From assembly GCF_003402975.1 (NCBI RefSeq), contig NZ_QURB01000001.1, forward strand, positions 310,001 through 374,000: DNA of 64,000 nucleotides, given 5' to 3'. The translations under genes and the position numbers were made by a program. The stretch is from Brumimicrobium aurantiacum (GTDB taxonomy: Bacteria; Bacteroidota; Bacteroidia; Flavobacteriales_D; Crocinitomicaceae). Shown one piece after another: positions 62,057 through 64,000 of this stretch (the first letter of the stretch is position 1; every line of letters begins with the position of its first letter). Under the pieces are notes generated by a model. It was given only the letters and a program-made list of their open reading frames with translations, did no database searches and was not told the DNA's origin.

Positions 62057-63814
62057 CTAATTTAACCCATTATTAATTTCAATCACTTTTAAAGGGTAAG
62101 AATAACTTTGCATTTCCTTCATACACATTATCAAAGAGAATTTTGCAATGTTTGATTCAAATCTTTCAATCTGATCTGCGACGGAGATATTTCTACGACC
62201 ATGGCGATAAGCAATTACATATTCTATGTTCTTATCAAATTTTGAGCTGAACGTATCAAAATCTATTTCGTCTGTGTTATTCTCACTATTGTTGAATCTA
62301 TCATATACTGCCCTAATGAAAGTGCGATCTGATTGAAGATCATTCCAGAGACGGTATGATGATACTGTAACCTGATTAGTAACATCTCTCATTTTAGCAT
62401 CAAATCCTTCTTTTACATGAATAAGATAGACAGTATCTTCAGTTTCATACAAAATATCGCATAGTTCGATGTTTTGACCCAACATTTTATCAAGTACTAA
62501 GTAATTTTGTCTACCGCGATATAATAGGTTGTAGTCACCCTCTGTGTGCTCCTCTGTATCCCATGCTTCATCAAGTGGGTTTTCTTCTAAACTATTGGTT
62601 AATATAAGTGAAGAACACTGAGAATTAATATCTTCTAGGAAATCGCCTCTTACTGTATACCATTTCCAGTCTAAAAGAAAATATGGTGAGCCATTGATTT
62701 TCAACTCACAAGAAACGTGTCTTACAAACGGAGCAACAGTTTTCACGTTGTCTCCTAAGAATCCCCGTACTTTTATTCCAGCCAGAACTCTTCTAAATTC
62801 TATGAAGTTAGTACTTTCTACGTTGTTATATAGGTAATGAAGAGTCTCAAAGTATATTCTGGTTCTATCTCTGGTTTCAACAATTGGATTTCTTCCGTTA
62901 CGGAGGAATACCCTGTAAATTTCACACTCGTAAAACTCCGCATATTTACCTGGATGAATGAAGTCATAATCTAAGAGGTAGTTTAGGTTCGCATCTGGAG
63001 AATTTAATCTCACCATGTCATCGCGCAAATGTGTATATAGAGAGTTTTGTAGATTATCTTCGATGAATTCTGAGTCACGAACACGTTCGAATCTACTTAA
63101 TGGGTTACCACCATCGCTTGTTAGAACTTCTGCAGATTTAGCGGCTAACTCAAGTGTTTGATTGAATGTTATTGGGAACTTTAATGAGAAAGAAGAACCA
63201 ATTTCGAAATGAACATTTTCGTTTTCTTCAAACTCAATAAAATTAAATATTGAGTCTTTAATAATATCTCTTAATACAAGATTTATTTTGATTGGAATGG
63301 AACCAAGGTTCAGAGCATCCTGAAGTTTTTGATTACTTCTATATGTGCGTTCTTCGGAAGACAGTGCACCTGTTACACCTCTTGTAGTTAAGCTATGAAC
63401 AATATCAAGATCTGGCTCAGCGAACTTTTCAAACAAATCTAATCCGAATGTGTGATTAATGTATCTCTTAATAACTGATATACCCTTTCCTCCGATTATG
63501 ACGAAAACATAATTTTCAATACATATGAAGAGAGCAAATGAGGTGTTAACAACATTGAATCCATGAGCCTCAGTGATATTTGGAGGCAAAAACCTTTTCC
63601 ATTTAGATTCTTGTTCGACTTCATCAAAAACATACAGTACTAATGAATAATCTTCCTCATCGATAACAGTTGTACTGTTATCAATTTCAGTTTCACTCTC
63701 AAAATTTTCAATATGATAGTTGATAATGAAAGTTATTTTATCCCTAATACTACTTAGATGTCTAATCTCATAGAAATTAGTGTCAATTTGATATAGCTTA
63801 ATGTAATTTTGCAT
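62057..63814 (-). CDS. TIGR04141/DUF6119-like sporadically distributed protein
   Basis: The 585-residue cytosolic protein has GGKGISVIKRYINHTFGLDLF, TTRGVTGALSSEERTYR and LLDWKWYTVRGDFLEDIN, which match my memory of TIGR04141 family proteins. These are sporadically distributed and often sit in phage-defence contexts. Biochemical function is unknown. The cassette box GTTAGGT recurs at both ends over ten bases (GTTAGGTGTA). The ATG is 30 nt from the start box; the stop is 8 nt from the end box. Confidence 0.65.
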   Translation of the reverse strand: MQNYIKLYQIDTNFYEIRHLSSIRDKITFIINYHIENFESETEIDNSTTVIDEEDYSLVLYVFDEVEQESKWKRFLPPNITEAHGFNVVNTSFALFICIENYVFVIIGGKGISVIKRYINHTFGLDLFEKFAEPDLDIVHSLTTRGVTGALSSEERTYRSNQKLQDALNLGSIPIKINLVLRDIIKDSIFNFIEFEENENVHFEIGSSFSLKFPITFNQTLELAAKSAEVLTSDGGNPLSRFERVRDSEFIEDNLQNSLYTHLRDDMVRLNSPDANLNYLLDYDFIHPGKYAEFYECEIYRVFLRNGRNPIVETRDRTRIYFETLHYLYNNVESTNFIEFRRVLAGIKVRGFLGDNVKTVAPFVRHVSCELKINGSPYFLLDWKWYTVRGDFLEDINSQCSSLILTNSLEENPLDEAWDTEEHTEGDYNLLYRGRQNYLVLDKMLGQNIELCDILYETEDTVYLIHVKEGFDAKMRDVTNQVTVSSYRLWNDLQSDRTFIRAVYDRFNNSENNTDEIDFDTFSSKFDKNIEYVIAYRHGRRNISVADQIERFESNIAKFSLIMCMKEMQSYSYPLKVIEINNGLN

Positions 63815-63851
63815 TCAGTGTTAATGGGTTGTTGTGGTTGTTACACCTAAC

Positions 63852-64000
63852 TCATTTATAAAATCAATAAAACTGTACATATACATCCATAGCTAATAAA
63901 TAGTGTACAGTCAACTTCCCTCAAACATACACATTACTTTCCACTTTTCAAAGGGCAAAAGATTTCAAAACACCTATAAAACAAGTAGTTTAGAAAGGCA
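63852..64000 (-). repeat. Promoter-bearing module, copy e (cut by window end)
   Basis: Matches copies a-d up to the window edge and adjoins ACCTAAC (63845-63851), the start box of the DUF6119-like cassette. The array therefore continues beyond 64000. Confidence 0.8.
63922..63952 (-). promoter_or_regulatory. Bacteroidota promoter in module e
   Basis: Minus-strand TTTG (63949-63952), 19 bp, TATGTTTG (63922-63929), 108 nt upstream of the ATG at 63814. Confidence 0.8.

Larger units (their letters stand above)
49495..64000 (-). mobile_element. Integron-like gene cassette array (right end outside the window)
   Basis: All genes from 49659 to 63814 point left. Eight units are bounded by the same 7-bp box at start and end when read on the minus strand: GTTGGCA, GTTATAG/GTTATTG, GTTACAA, GTTGCCA, GTTAGCA, GTCGTGC/GTTGTGC, GTTATAC and GTTAGGT. 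Seven genes end 4-15 nt before the closing box and one stops inside it. Between boxes lie imperfect hairpins like integron attC sites. A promoter-bearing module is repeated five times. No integrase is in the window. It is best read as a cluster of attC-like cassettes. Boxes flanking 58615-60052 are decayed and the order there is less certain. Confidence 0.8.

Noticed and set aside
49495-64000. CRISPR array suggested by regularly spaced repeats
   Set aside because: The repeats are 70-340 bp, spaced by whole genes, and have no unique short spacers and no cas genes in the window.
49495-64000. Insertion sequence or transposon as the source of the repeats in the array
   Set aside because: No transposase and no target duplications were seen, and the cassette-specific matching boxes are not explained by transposition.

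Overview
The window looks like the chromosome of an AT-rich member of the Bacteroidota, most likely order Flavobacteriales. The evidence is the T9SS (Por) sorting domains on secreted proteins, SprB repeats and a gliding-type C-terminal domain, TonB receptors with a CarboxypepD_reg-like N-terminus, and Bacteroidota-type promoters (TTG/TTTG, 19-bp spacer, TAnnTTTG). I would not name a genus. No rRNA, tRNA, CRISPR array or integrase gene was seen.

Region 1 (1-46.9 kb) is ordinary core and accessory chromosome. It starts with a glutamine-amidotransferase-like protein that lacks its catalytic Cys, a lipoprotein and a T9SS cargo protein flanked by REP-like hairpins. RNase D, polyprenyl synthase and an MMPL/RND exporter follow. 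A Zur-type regulator is divergent from a ZnuD-like zinc receptor and a Cys/His-rich lipoprotein. The haem-copper oxidase assembly operon (cyoE, two coxIII genes, coxIV, two SCO genes, DUF420) runs on the minus strand. Next come a PLP decarboxylase with a textbook promoter, a MscS channel, an enoyl-CoA hydratase, comF and a four-gene ergothioneine-type cluster (egtB, egtD, racemase-like, flavoprotein). After these lie an M61 peptidase, a TPR protein, a Tat-type alkaline phosphatase, secreted T9SS proteins, ctlX, and a haem uptake locus (TonB receptor, hmuTUV). Dispersed palindromic repeats fill many intergenic gaps, notably at 31.5, 39.4-40.7 and 47.0 kb.

Region 2 (about 49.5 kb to the right edge) is the striking part. 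Every gene is on the minus strand. The genes sit in compact units that look like integron gene cassettes. For eight units the 7-bp box at the unit's start recurs at its end (five or six of them extend to 8-10 bp; two have one mismatch). Seven units end coding 4-15 nt before the end box, and in one the stop codon lies inside it. Several junctions form attC-like imperfect hairpins of about 77-131 bp. The cargo is PIN-GNAT-PUA plus ASCH, a trypsin-like protease, a membrane protein, a HigB/HigA toxin-antitoxin pair, an outer-membrane protein plus a frameshifted M4 peptidase, a Fic protein, small secreted proteins, and a TIGR04141/DUF6119-like protein.

Five of the junctions also carry a conserved non-coding module of about 250-335 bp. 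Each copy holds an exact Bacteroidota promoter (TTTG, 19 bp, TATGTTTG) aimed at the downstream cassette. I read this as a Bacteroidota integron-like array in which mobile promoter modules are interspersed with gene cassettes. The integrase, if there is one, should lie to the right of the window.
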